NCBI GenBank assembly: GCA_002366835.1
Contig: DFBZ01000064.1
Coordinates: 1 to 46,235, forward strand
Direction of reading: 5' to 3'
Length of the DNA stretch: 46,235 bases
Source of the DNA: Gammaproteobacteria bacterium UBA3067
GTDB taxonomy: Bacteria; Pseudomonadota; Gammaproteobacteria; Pseudomonadales; UBA3067
In this document: piece by piece, positions 1 through 8,861 of the stretch
How positions within the stretch are numbered: position 1 is the stretch's first letter
Layout: every line of letters starts with the position of its first letter
Notes under the pieces: model-generated
The model's database searches: none
Told to the model about the DNA's origin: nothing
Seen by the model: only the letters and a program-made list of their open reading frames with translations
Made by a program: the position numbers and the translations under genes

Positions 1-2
1 AA

Positions 3-2105
3 GACCAGCTCTTAGCCGGTTACGACAGTGTGGTTGAAGGGGCCACCAACTTACTGGTGGGTGCCGCGGACATTGATGACGCGAACAACACCCTGGTGGT
101 GGGCAAAGTCAATGGCGATATCACGAAGGTGGGCACCGCAACGCCGGTGCAGCTGACCTATACCGATGCCGATGGGGCCACCGTAAATCAAAATATTCTA
201 CTCACCGTCAATGCCGATGGCACCTACGATTTGGGTGCCTTTGATTTAAGCGCCTTACCAACGGGCAACCTGGCGACGGTGACGTTCACCTATGCCTCGA
301 TGGACGATGAAGGCCTCTTCTCCGCTGATACGGACGCCACCATCACCATTACCGGTACCAATGATAACCCCACTCTCACCGCAGGTAGCATTAACGCCGA
401 CGAAGACCAACTAGAAGTCGGTTACAACGTGGATGCGGTCACCAGCGATTTACTCACCGGTGCAGCCGATATTGATGATGTGGATAGCTCCCTCACAGTC
501 GGGCAAGTTAATGGCCTTGCCGGTAATGTCGGTACTGCGATACCGGTTACTTTGAGTTATACCGACGCCCATAGTGTGGCCCAAACTCAAAGCATTAACC
601 TCACCGTCAATGCAGACGGGAGCTATTCCCTCGGCGCTATGGATCTGGATACTCTGCCATTAAATAGCTTAGCAACAGTGAGCTTTACCTATACCTCGAT
701 GGACGATGAACTTGCGGAGTCACCCGTACGCACCGCAATTATCACCATTACTGGCACCGACGATGCTCCGGTGAATGTTGTGCCTGGCTTGCAAACGATT
801 AGTGAAGATACGCTGATCACGATATCAGGAACCAGTGTTACCGATGCCGATGACACCGATTTAAGTATTCAGTTAAGCGTAAGTAACGGCAGCCTTAACG
901 TGAGCCTCGCCGGTGCGACAACGATTAGCGCAGGTGAAAATGGCAGCAGTATGCTTACTCTGTATGGCACAAAAGCCGACCTGAATGCCACGTTGGCGGC
1001 AATCGAATATCAGGGTAATTTAAACTTCCATGGCGCTGACAGCTTAGTAATCACCAGCACCGACAGCCATGCAGTGAGTACCACGGACTCAGTGGCGATT
1101 ACTGTTACCGCCGTGAACGACGCGCCGACGGGGCAAGTAGATATCTCTGGCACTTCGGTCGAGGGCCAGACCTTAATCCTTGATACATCAACTATCCAGG
1201 ATGTTGATGGCCTAGGTGCATATTCTTACCAATGGCTGAGAGATGGTATTGCCATAGAGGGAGCAACTGATACGAGTTATACCCTTGTTACATCAGACCT
1301 TGGTGCGCGCATCAGTGTCGATGTTAGTTATATCGACGGTGACGGAACAAGCCAAACTGTTACCAGTGCAGCGACAGGACCGGTAAGCGGTGACGCTTCA
1401 AACAACTCATCATCTGAAGTGAACGGCGAAAATGTCGTGATTGAGTTGGCCCTGAGTGAAATCAACAATGAGGAGGGAGAGTCAGAGAGTGATGTGGAAA
1501 CATCCGAAAGCTTAAGGGGATTAAATGACAAGGATTCGTCTCAAGCGAATAAGGAGCGTACTGGGTCTTCAATGTTTGACGACACAGTAGTCCGCGCCGC
1601 ACATGACGATGATCACGAGTACACTAGGAAAGCTCATGGCGAAAATGGATATCATGGGACGACAGTGGTGTCGAAGTTTCTTGATTTACGCTTAGAGCTA
1701 TTAAATCAAATCAACGGTGAGTTTTCTGAAGAAATAGAAGCTCCTCAGTTTGTTTCTTTCGGAAGTTATGCGGCGTTAGCGGATGAGCTTTACCAGCTTG
1801 GTGAAGATCTCGATGAATCCCTTGTCGATGAAAACCAACGGCAAATGCGTAGTGCCGAAGTGTCCATCGGTATTTCCATGAGCTTGACAGCTGGAGTCGT
1901 GAGTTGGGTTCTTAGAGGGGGCTCATTGTTGGCAAGCTTTATGTCTGTAGCACCCCTGTGGAGACAGATTGATCCGCTGCCTATTCTTAATGCGAATATC
2001 AGTAGCGCGGAAAAAGAAAAACAGGCGCATGACGAAGCCGGTGATGATGGTGAAGAGAATGTTAACGCTGCGAATCTTGAGAAGTTTTTTGATAAAGGAA
2101 TATAG
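3..2105 (+). CDS. C-terminal part of a giant VCBS/cadherin-repeat surface protein (partial)
   Basis: The frame is open from the window edge, so the N-terminus lies upstream; about 700 residues are visible. Two tandem repeats of roughly 120 residues come first, each with AADIDD, a YTDA core, LTVNADG and an ITITGT(N/D)D ending, typical of VCBS/cadherin-like domains. A third cadherin-like domain ends in AVNDAP, followed by an Ig-like domain with YQWLRDG. After an acidic, Ser/Glu-rich linker comes a terminal segment with a hydrophobic stretch (SLTAGVVSWVLRGGSLLASF) and DPLPIL, which I recall at the C-termini of many very large cadherin-repeat proteins. Likely a secreted or surface-held adhesin; the role is inferred from architecture. 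The next gene, a c-di-GMP enzyme, is 69 nt downstream, and c-di-GMP often controls such adhesins. Confidence 0.8.
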   Translation, partial: DQLLAGYDSVVEGATNLLVGAADIDDANNTLVVGKVNGDITKVGTATPVQLTYTDADGATVNQNILLTVNADGTYDLGAFDLSALPTGNLATVTFTYASMDDEGLFSADTDATITITGTNDNPTLTAGSINADEDQLEVGYNVDAVTSDLLTGAADIDDVDSSLTVGQVNGLAGNVGTAIPVTLSYTDAHSVAQTQSINLTVNADGSYSLGAMDLDTLPLNSLATVSFTYTSMDDELAESPVRTAIITITGTDDAPVNVVPGLQTISEDTLITISGTSVTDADDTDLSIQLSVSNGSLNVSLAGATTISAGENGSSMLTLYGTKADLNATLAAIEYQGNLNFHGADSLVITSTDSHAVSTTDSVAITVTAVNDAPTGQVDISGTSVEGQTLILDTSTIQDVDGLGAYSYQWLRDGIAIEGATDTSYTLVTSDLGARISVDVSYIDGDGTSQTVTSAATGPVSGDASNNSSSEVNGENVVIELALSEINNEEGESESDVETSESLRGLNDKDSSQANKERTGSSMFDDTVVRAAHDDDHEYTRKAHGENGYHGTTVVSKFLDLRLELLNQINGEFSEEIEAPQFVSFGSYAALADELYQLGEDLDESLVDENQRQMRSAEVSIGISMSLTAGVVSWVLRGGSLLASFMSVAPLWRQIDPLPILNANISSAEKEKQAHDEAGDDGEENVNAANLEKFFDKGI

Positions 2106-2174
2106 AGAGAAATGCTCCGCTATGCTTAATAAGAGTAACGAACGAGCAGCGACGCTTCTTGATGAGGAACCGAA

Positions 2175-5100
2175 GTGAATAAACAAACAGGTGCCATAAA
2201 AAATTTTGTAGGTTCACCTCTGACACGCATTAGTTTCGGTTTGGTGATGCTGACGGCTTCAGTGATGTTTATCAGTGACCTTCTTGGCCTGATCCCTGAT
2301 ACCAAAGACTCGGAGCTCCAGGCCCGTAAGGCCATTACGGAAATGTTGGCGGTTCAACTGACAACAAATATTCAAAATAACTACCTAGATGGTGTGAACG
2401 AAGCCGTCGATTCGGTGGTAAAGCGTAATGACAATGTCTTATCGGGGGCTGTACGACTCGCTTCCGGTGAAGTCTTGGCTCAATCTGGACCGCACCATGA
2501 ATTATGGGATTTGGCCCCGACAGATAAATCCACACCTACACAGGTCCAAGTGTCACTTTTTAATTCAGGGCAGCGCTGGGGGAATCTAGAATTGCGTTTT
2601 GCCGATATGGGATACGGCTCAAGTGCTCTGTCCATGGGTGGCTCCTTTATTTACCTTGTTCTGTTTATTTCTTTGGTGGGTTTTGTTGGTTATCGTTTGT
2701 TTTTAAATCGCGCTTTGCGTGAACTTAACCCTGAGGCGGTTATCCCCGAACGGGTTCGTAAAGCCTTAGATACCTTGTCTGAAGGTTTGATTATTGTTGA
2801 TAAAGAAGGCGTTATTATTTTCTCAAATATGGCCTTTGCACAGAAAACGGGTTTTTTATCTGAAAAGCTAGTGGGCAAAGACAGTGGTTCCCTAGATTGG
2901 GCCGTAAATTTATTGAAAGGAAATTCAGATTCGCTTCCCTGGATGCGAATTATGGCGGGAGAAACTTTGCCCCAAGGGCAGCGCCTTAATTTAACCACCG
3001 CGCTTAAAGAAACTCTTTTTTTTAACGTCAATGTTTCTCCCGTTACTGCCTCTGAAGATGAAATAAAAGGTGCCTTGGTAACGTTTGATGATGTCACAGA
3101 GCTTGAATCGAAAAATGAATCGCTGCGTGAGGCAATGGGCCGGCTGGAGGAAAGCCAGCAAGAAATTATGATACAGAATGAAGAGTTGCTGCGTTTGGCA
3201 ACGCGGGACCCCCTCACCAATGCGCTGAATCGGCGTGCTCTGTTTGAAATGTTCGAAGTAGTTTTTACCGAAGCGGTGGAGGAAGAGAGCGAGCTGTGTT
3301 GTTTAATGGTGGATATTGATCACTTTAAATTGGTGAACGATACCTATGGGCACGGCGTGGGTGATGAAGCAATTAAATTCATGTGCGATACCTTAACGCA
3401 ATACTCTCGCCCCAATGATTTGGTGGGTCGACTCGGGGGGGAAGAATTTGTGGTGGTGCTTCCGAAGGCAGATGTTGGGCTTGCGACAGCGATTGGCGAA
3501 AAAATGCGTAAAGCATTGGAGGCTGGCGACAAGGATAACTATCCCGAGGTGCCACACTTAACAGCAAGTTTTGGTTTGGTCTCTATTTACGATGAAGCAG
3601 TCGATGCAAAAGAATTGCTCAACCAGTCGGATGAAGCGCTTTATGTGGCAAAAGAAACAGGCCGTAATCGTTTAATACGCTGGTCGCTGTCCATGCATAA
3701 GAGTGAGCAGGTAGAGGTTGTTGTTGCATCGGAGACGGCAGAGGTGGTGAATGGAGGCAGTGTTGGAGGATGCGTCGTGGCGTCTAACGAGGCGGCATAC
3801 GGGGACCAAGTTGATAATAATAGTGTGCTGGATAGTCAATTACGAAAAGGTATGGCCCCAGCAGTAGAAAAGGCCAATTTCGACCCAGTTCAATGCCCCC
3901 CAGAAAAGGCCTTATTGCTTGAACGCATCAGCCAGGCTATTGCTCGTGTAAAACAATATGAAAGCAAAGTTGCGCTAATGATCGTGGATGTTGAGGCGCT
4001 ACAGCGTGTCAATGATACTTTAGGCACATTACCAACGGATAAGTTTGCCAAAACAATTATTGCGCGCATTAAAGAAGCGCTGCAGAAAGTAGAGGCTGTT
4101 TGTCAAAACGAGGAGGGCGAAGCGGCCTTCAGCGTTTTGCGTTTTAATGGTAATGAGATTGCCGTGTTGTTACCAGATTTAGACAAGAGCGCCTTGGTTA
4201 CTAGTTTTATTTACAGTATTTTTTCCATAAGTAATGAGCCGGTGGTTGCCGAAAATAGTCAATTTTACTTGAATGCTAATATCGGTGTGGGTGTTTATCC
4301 GTCACACGGAAATAGTGCAGATGAATTGCTTAGAAACGCAAGCAGTGCGACGCAAGAAGCTAAGCAAAAGCACGATAAAAACAACTTCCAATTTTATTCT
4401 AAGGAAATTGGCGAGCGCGCAAAACAAAAAATACAACTTGAAGCAGAGCTATATCGAGCCATTGAAAATAATGAAATGGCTATTCACTATCAACCCAGAG
4501 TCGACTTGAAAAACGGCGATATTTTGGGTTTGGAAGCGCTAACACGCTGGAATCATCCTCAACTGGGTTTGGTCTCGCCAGATGATTTTATACCCCTTGC
4601 GGAACAGACGGGTTTAATTCGTGATATTACTAAATGGCTGGTTCAAACCGCCAGCCTGCAAATTAAAGCCTGGCGTGAAGTGGGTTATGCTTCCGCATCG
4701 GTATCCATCAATCTTTCGCCCGTTGAATTTAGAGACCCTGATCTTGCCGATCAAATTATTACTGTAGTTCGGGAGATTGGCATACCCCCCGATGCACTCG
4801 AATTTGAAATTACCGAATCGGTGGTCATGTACTCCGTCGATGCAACCGCCAAGATACTGAATCAGCTCCATCATGCTGGCTTCGCTCTTTCCCTGGATGA
4901 TTTTGGTACGGGTTACTCTTCTTTAAGTTATCTTAAGAGTTTTCCTGTGCGTAAAGTTAAAATTGATCGTTCCTTTATTCAGAATATTGGGGCTGATAAC
5001 AGTGATGCGGCGATTGTCAGTGGTATTATTTCTATGGCCCACAGTATGGATCTGCAAGTCGTTGCTGAAGGTGTTGAAAAAGAAGAACAGCTGCGTTATT

Positions 5101-5273
5101 TGCAAGATCTACAATGCGACGAGGTACAGGGTTATCTAATTGGTGGTGCTTTGAGTGCTGATAAAGCGACTAACTTATTGAATGACCCGTCGTGGGTTCA
5201 GCGCATGGTGGTTGATAGCAAGAATGATAACCTGACGATGCTGGATGCCGGTGAGAATAAAATCGAAATATAG
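2175..5273 (+). CDS. Membrane PAS-GGDEF-(degenerate GGDEF)-EAL c-di-GMP enzyme
   Basis: 1032 residues starting at GTG, with GAGGA six bases upstream. A membrane segment at about 20-40, a periplasmic stretch and a second membrane segment at 156-177 are followed by a PAS-like domain (~195-310) and a short coiled coil (~312-342). The first GGDEF domain carries GGEEF at 421-425 and an inhibitory-site RPND at 412-415 with the usual five-residue spacing, so it is predicted to be an active, product-inhibited diguanylate cyclase. A second GGDEF-like domain (~580-745) has FNGNE in place of the active loop and is probably catalytically dead. The EAL domain (755-1000) keeps EAL (787-789), the DDFG loop (908-911) and AEGVE, so phosphodiesterase activity is likely. 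It probably controls local c-di-GMP, perhaps for the upstream adhesin. Confidence 0.9.
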   Translation: MNKQTGAIKNFVGSPLTRISFGLVMLTASVMFISDLLGLIPDTKDSELQARKAITEMLAVQLTTNIQNNYLDGVNEAVDSVVKRNDNVLSGAVRLASGEVLAQSGPHHELWDLAPTDKSTPTQVQVSLFNSGQRWGNLELRFADMGYGSSALSMGGSFIYLVLFISLVGFVGYRLFLNRALRELNPEAVIPERVRKALDTLSEGLIIVDKEGVIIFSNMAFAQKTGFLSEKLVGKDSGSLDWAVNLLKGNSDSLPWMRIMAGETLPQGQRLNLTTALKETLFFNVNVSPVTASEDEIKGALVTFDDVTELESKNESLREAMGRLEESQQEIMIQNEELLRLATRDPLTNALNRRALFEMFEVVFTEAVEEESELCCLMVDIDHFKLVNDTYGHGVGDEAIKFMCDTLTQYSRPNDLVGRLGGEEFVVVLPKADVGLATAIGEKMRKALEAGDKDNYPEVPHLTASFGLVSIYDEAVDAKELLNQSDEALYVAKETGRNRLIRWSLSMHKSEQVEVVVASETAEVVNGGSVGGCVVASNEAAYGDQVDNNSVLDSQLRKGMAPAVEKANFDPVQCPPEKALLLERISQAIARVKQYESKVALMIVDVEALQRVNDTLGTLPTDKFAKTIIARIKEALQKVEAVCQNEEGEAAFSVLRFNGNEIAVLLPDLDKSALVTSFIYSIFSISNEPVVAENSQFYLNANIGVGVYPSHGNSADELLRNASSATQEAKQKHDKNNFQFYSKEIGERAKQKIQLEAELYRAIENNEMAIHYQPRVDLKNGDILGLEALTRWNHPQLGLVSPDDFIPLAEQTGLIRDITKWLVQTASLQIKAWREVGYASASVSINLSPVEFRDPDLADQIITVVREIGIPPDALEFEITESVVMYSVDATAKILNQLHHAGFALSLDDFGTGYSSLSYLKSFPVRKVKIDRSFIQNIGADNSDAAIVSGIISMAHSMDLQVVAEGVEKEEQLRYLQDLQCDEVQGYLIGGALSADKATNLLNDPSWVQRMVVDSKNDNLTMLDAGENKIEI

Positions 5274-5300
5274 CCAGAGTTTGATTTTCGTGGGCTGCGG

Positions 5301-6480
5301 CTTTGTAGGTTGCGCTTGAAGATCGAAACCCCTCCGAGAAAACCATACCCGTAGGTTGGGTTGAAGAATGAAACCCAACAGCTTTCTTTTCAGTATGCGC
5401 TGGTGCAGCTAAAAAGTTTGTGTTGGGTTTCGTTCCTCAACCACAACCTACACGCATTTAGGATTATTTATAGCGCATTGTAATTCTGCGTAAGCTGCGT
5501 TTTAAATCAAACCCATCCGAGAAAAACACACCCGTAGGTTGGGTTGAAGAATGAAACCCAACAGTTTCTTTCCAGTTCGCGCTGGTGCAGATAAAAGGTT
5601 TTGTTGGGTTTCGTTCCTCAACCACAACCTACATGTATTTAGGATTCTTTATAGCGCATTGTAATTCTGCGTAAGCTGCGTTTTAAATTAAACCGATCCG
5701 AGAAAAACACACCCGTAGGTTGGGTTGAAGAATGAAACCCAACAGCTTTCTTTTCAGTTCGCGCTGGTGCAGATAAAAGGTTTTGTTGGGTTTCGTTCCT
5801 CAACCACAACCTACATGTATTTGGGATTCTTTATAGCGCATTGTAATTCTGCGTAAGCTGCGTTTTAAATTAAACCCATCCGAGAAAAACACACCCGTAG
5901 GTTGGGTTGAAGAATGAAACCCAACAGCTTTATTTTCAGTATGCGCTGGTGCAGCTAAAAAGCTTGTGTTGGGTTTCGTTCCTCAACCACAACCTACACG
6001 TATTTAGGATTCTTTATAGCGCATTGTGATTCTGCTTAAGCTGCGTTTTAAATTAAACCGATCCGAGAAAAACACACCCGTAGGTTGGGTTGAAGAATGA
6101 AACCCAACAGCTTTCTTTTCAGTATGCGCCGGTACAGCTAAAAAGGTTGTGTTGGGTTTCGTTCCTCAACCACAACCTACATGTATTTAGGATTCTTTAT
6201 AGCGCATTGCGATTCTGCTTAAACTGCGTTTTAAATTAAACCCATCCGAGAAAAACATACCCGTAGGTTGCGGTTGAAGAATGAAACCCAACAGTTTCTT
6301 TCCAGTTCGCGCTGGTGCAGATAAAAAGGTTGTGTTGGGTTTCGTTCCTCAACCACAACCTACATGTGTTTAAGCTTCTTTATGGCGCATTGTAATTCTG
6401 CTTAAGCTGCGTTTTAAATTAAACCCATCAGAGAAAAGCACACCCGTAGGTTGCGGTTGAGGAACGAAACCCAACACATT
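5301..6480. repeat. Tandem array of ~183-bp units, each with a long GTAGGTTG hairpin
   Basis: GTAGGTTG starts at 5351, 5534, 5715, 5897, 6080, 6263 and 6446, giving periods of 181-183 bp; a decayed copy starts at 5305. In the first six units a left arm (GTAGGTTGGGTTGAAGAATG, then AAACCCAACA) faces a right arm (TGTTGGGTTTCGTTCCTCAA, then CCACAACCTAC). They form hairpins at 5351-5451, 5534-5632, 5715-5814, 5897-5997, 6080-6180 and 6263-6363. The ~80 bp between hairpins (TTTATAGCGCATTG..., CTGCGTTTTAAAT...) is also repeated, so this is true tandem duplication. The seventh copy is a single arm reading like the reverse complement of the right arms. The array fills the gap between two convergent genes. 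Confidence 0.95.
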
Positions 6481-6520
6481 CCCATTGCGTGCTCGATGCG
6501 GGGGCTTTGGTTTCTTCTGA

Positions 6521-7852
6521 CTAAGGGGAGGGCGTCGCTTTCAGCCATTGATTAACATTCAAGATGTCTTCTTTGCTAAGAATACCTGCTACTTGCTTTA
6601 ATCTTAGCGAATCAAGAATATAGTCAAATCGGGCATTGGCATAATCATGCTTTGCGGAATAAAGCGTATTTTGTGCATTTAATACATCTAAAATGGTGCG
6701 TGTGCCACTGCTGTAACCCGCCTCGATGGCGACTAAAGCGGCTTCCATAGAGCGAATACCTTGTTTTTGTGCATGCACCCGGGAGATGTCGGTGTTAACG
6801 AGCCTGTAAAGGTTGCGGGTATTCTGAAGCAGTTCTCGCTTTTTAAAATTAAATTCGTCAGCGGCCTGTAGGTAAATCCCTTTCGCCTGCCTGCGCGATG
6901 CGCTGATGGCTCCGCCGCTATAGAGGGGCAGCTCCAATTTCAAACTAATACTATTGGAGGACATTTCACCTTCACTCGTCTGAATGTAGCGATCGGTATC
7001 CCGATAATTACCCACTAAATCAAGTGTGGGAAGGTGGGCGGAGGTTTTTGCCTGGTAGCTACGTTGAGCCGCATCCTTCGAATGGGATGCAGCACGTACC
7101 ACGGGATTGTTTATGAGTGCGACAGCTGTCCATTCCTTCAAGCTTGTTGGTGAAGGCGGATTGATGGGGATATCCGTTTTTAAAGGGCTGACTTTGCTCA
7201 GGGTGAGGCCGGTTAATGTATGGAGATTTTCCAGTGCAAAGTCCATTTCCTGTTGTGCAACAATATACTGAACAGTGATTAAATCGAATGCGGCTTTTGC
7301 TTCTTGGACATCGGTATCTGCTGCTAGCCCAGCTTTAAAGCGATACTGGATTTGGTCAAGCTGACTTTTGATCGCTGACTTTTCTGCGTCACGAAATTTA
7401 AGGCTATCTTCCGCCCTCAATGTGTCAAAGTAAACTTTGGCCACTCGTATATAAAAAGCTTGTTGTTCGAATTGAAATTCCGCATTGGCTTGTTTGTAGA
7501 GTGCTTTCCCTTTTTGATATTCGCGCCACTTATCCAAGCGAAAAATAGGCTGTACAAGGCTGGCGCCATAGGTGGTTGAATTATAGCTATCGTTACCAAA
7601 GGTATCTGAATCAAAAGAATCTCTGGAAGTTTGCGCATCTAATTTAATATTAGGCTTAAGGCCTGATGCGCCAAGCGCCTTTGACTCCTTGTTTGCACTA
7701 TAAGCATGAATCTTGGCTGCCCATTGAAAATCGTTTTCTATCGCATGTTTGAAAACCGAGGACAGATCTGCAGTATTTGAATTGGCATGGCTTGCTGCGG
7801 TATATATTAATAAACATAAAAAAAGCCGAGCTTTGTTTAATAATGATTTCAT
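6521..7852 (-). CDS. TolC-family outer-membrane efflux protein
   Basis: 443 residues with an N-terminal signal peptide ending near SHA (residue 23). It has the two internally related OEP halves of TolC proteins. One half contains LVQPIF(R)LDKW, RVAKVYFDTLRAED and RFKAGLAADTDVQEA; the second contains LELPLYSGGAISA and EAGYSSGTRTILDVLNAQ. The Gly/Thr-Asp-Val turn before the helix in each half is typical. It should form the outer-membrane and periplasmic tunnel of a type I or tripartite exporter. The partner pump is not obvious on this strand; the divergent FtsX/ABC operon at 10.4-14.7 kb is a possible partner. Before insertion of the element at 7993-8326 it would have sat 38 nt behind the PstS-like gene in one operon with the porin. 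Confidence 0.9.
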   Translation of the reverse strand: MKSLLNKARLFLCLLIYTAASHANSNTADLSSVFKHAIENDFQWAAKIHAYSANKESKALGASGLKPNIKLDAQTSRDSFDSDTFGNDSYNSTTYGASLVQPIFRLDKWREYQKGKALYKQANAEFQFEQQAFYIRVAKVYFDTLRAEDSLKFRDAEKSAIKSQLDQIQYRFKAGLAADTDVQEAKAAFDLITVQYIVAQQEMDFALENLHTLTGLTLSKVSPLKTDIPINPPSPTSLKEWTAVALINNPVVRAASHSKDAAQRSYQAKTSAHLPTLDLVGNYRDTDRYIQTSEGEMSSNSISLKLELPLYSGGAISASRRQAKGIYLQAADEFNFKKRELLQNTRNLYRLVNTDISRVHAQKQGIRSMEAALVAIEAGYSSGTRTILDVLNAQNTLYSAKHDYANARFDYILDSLRLKQVAGILSKEDILNVNQWLKATPSP

Positions 7853-7988
7853 AGTGTATCAGTCAGTGGTTTATATGTTTCTGATGCTTGTCAGGAATCA
7901 GACCCTTCTAAAAAGGTAAGTATAGCTTTAAGCATAGCATTCAGCTGGGGGGAGAGGTCTTGCTTATGGTGAGGAAGTGTTTTTATTG

Positions 7989-8330
7989 CTAGCAGATTGT
8001 TGAAATTCTACTGACGTGGTCATTTACGGCGTCGCCCAGGGCGCCTAGAGCTTGCCCCATGAGCACAGCGAATGCTCTGGGTGCTTCGGTGAGACCAAGC
8101 TCAAAGCACCCAAGCGTTTCACGGGGCGAGCTCTGCTCTTTTACTAAAAGAAAAGAGACACGTGTAAACTCGGCTTTGGCACCCTGCATCGCTCTCGGCC
8201 TCTGTTCCCGACTCGGCTCTACCGGTTCCTTCCATGGAGCCGTACCTCCGTCATCCATGGAGTCGTCCGCTTTTTCGCTTGGTATTGCCTTCTGCCTGGC
8301 TTAGTCCATGGGACCCCAGCATTCTGCTAG
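7989..8330. mobile_element. MITE-like element A (334 bp between CTAG copies)
   Basis: CTAG copies at 7989-7992 and 8327-8330 bracket 334 bp with short imperfect inverted ends (CAGATTG / CAGAATG). Inside is a hairpin (AGAGCTTGCCCC... facing ...GGGGCGAGCTCT) and a stretch with CTCGGCCTCTGTTCC, GACTCGGCTCTACCG and CCATGGAGCCGTACCTCC that recurs inverted in element B. There is no transposase, so it is non-autonomous. Removing the element with one CTAG (7989-8326) restores the reading frame of the minus-strand gene for 31 more codons, to a TGA at 7891-7893. The CTAG duplication fits what is known for IS5-family transposition; the mobilising transposase is not in the window. Confidence 0.75.
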
Positions 8331-8846
8331 AGAAAGGCGTTGAAAGTGTAACTTCTTTTTATCAGGCGCTTTCTGGATGCGGAGTACTTCTTTTACATCA
8401 CTCGTTAGTGACGAAGTGTGGATGTAAGAGATGATGGAGGGGTTGCTTTTTATAAGTTCAATTATTTCTGCATCACTGTAAGCCTGTTCGGGTGGGTAAG
8501 CTTTGCCGGTAAAGATCATGCGCGCCCAATAGGCTTTATATTGCGGGGGCGAGCGATTTAATAGCATAAAGTTAAAATTCTGAGCAATTTCAGAGTGCTC
8601 ATCCTGGGTCATCGCTATGGCGGGGCTGCCATCTGCAAAACTACTTCTTTTACCCAGAAATAGTTTTCTGATAAGGGAGCTGTTAAGTTCATTGTTATTG
8701 AGATTGCTGACGACAACGGAAATTTCTGCACGGCTGTGGCCTGAAGCGGTTAACAGGCAGAGGCTGATAAGTAGCGCCATGCAGGCCTTCGCTTTAAGTT
8801 TACGCTGTTGCATGCTTGCACGCTTCTGCTGAGAGAGGGCAGTCAT
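8301..8846 (-). CDS. PstS-like small periplasmic protein, C-terminus replaced by a MITE
   Basis: 181 residues: a signal peptide (ACMALLISLCLLTASGHSRA), then EISVVVSNLNNN, IRKLFLGKRSSFADG, YKAYWARMIFTGKAYPP and IKSNPSIISYIHTS. This is the pattern of short proteins annotated as phosphate-ABC substrate-binding (PstS-like), often found beside porins. Ligand binding is unproven. The last seven codons (ECWGPMD) and the stop come from the inserted element. Without it the frame continues I-K-T-L-P-H-H... through an amphipathic tail (LSPQLNAMLKAILTFLEG) to a 205-residue protein. The gene starts 15 nt after the porin stop, so the two are co-transcribed. A shorter start, Met12 at 8813, is possible. The protein may still fold, because the lost part is the extreme C-terminal helix. 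Confidence 0.75.
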   Translation of the reverse strand: MTALSQQKRASMQQRKLKAKACMALLISLCLLTASGHSRAEISVVVSNLNNNELNSSLIRKLFLGKRSSFADGSPAIAMTQDEHSEIAQNFNFMLLNRSPPQYKAYWARMIFTGKAYPPEQAYSDAEIIELIKSNPSIISYIHTSSLTSDVKEVLRIQKAPDKKKLHFQRLSLAECWGPMD

Positions 8847-8861
8847 TAATACATCCTAGTA

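Noticed and set aside
5351..6480. Regular repeats resembling a CRISPR array
   Set aside because: The period is ~183 bp, the spacers between the hairpins are themselves repeated, and no cas gene is present; it is a tandem duplication of hairpin units.
8059..8434. Small open frames on both strands
   Set aside because: They lie in the inserted element and its hairpin, have no ribosome site and no recognisable protein features.
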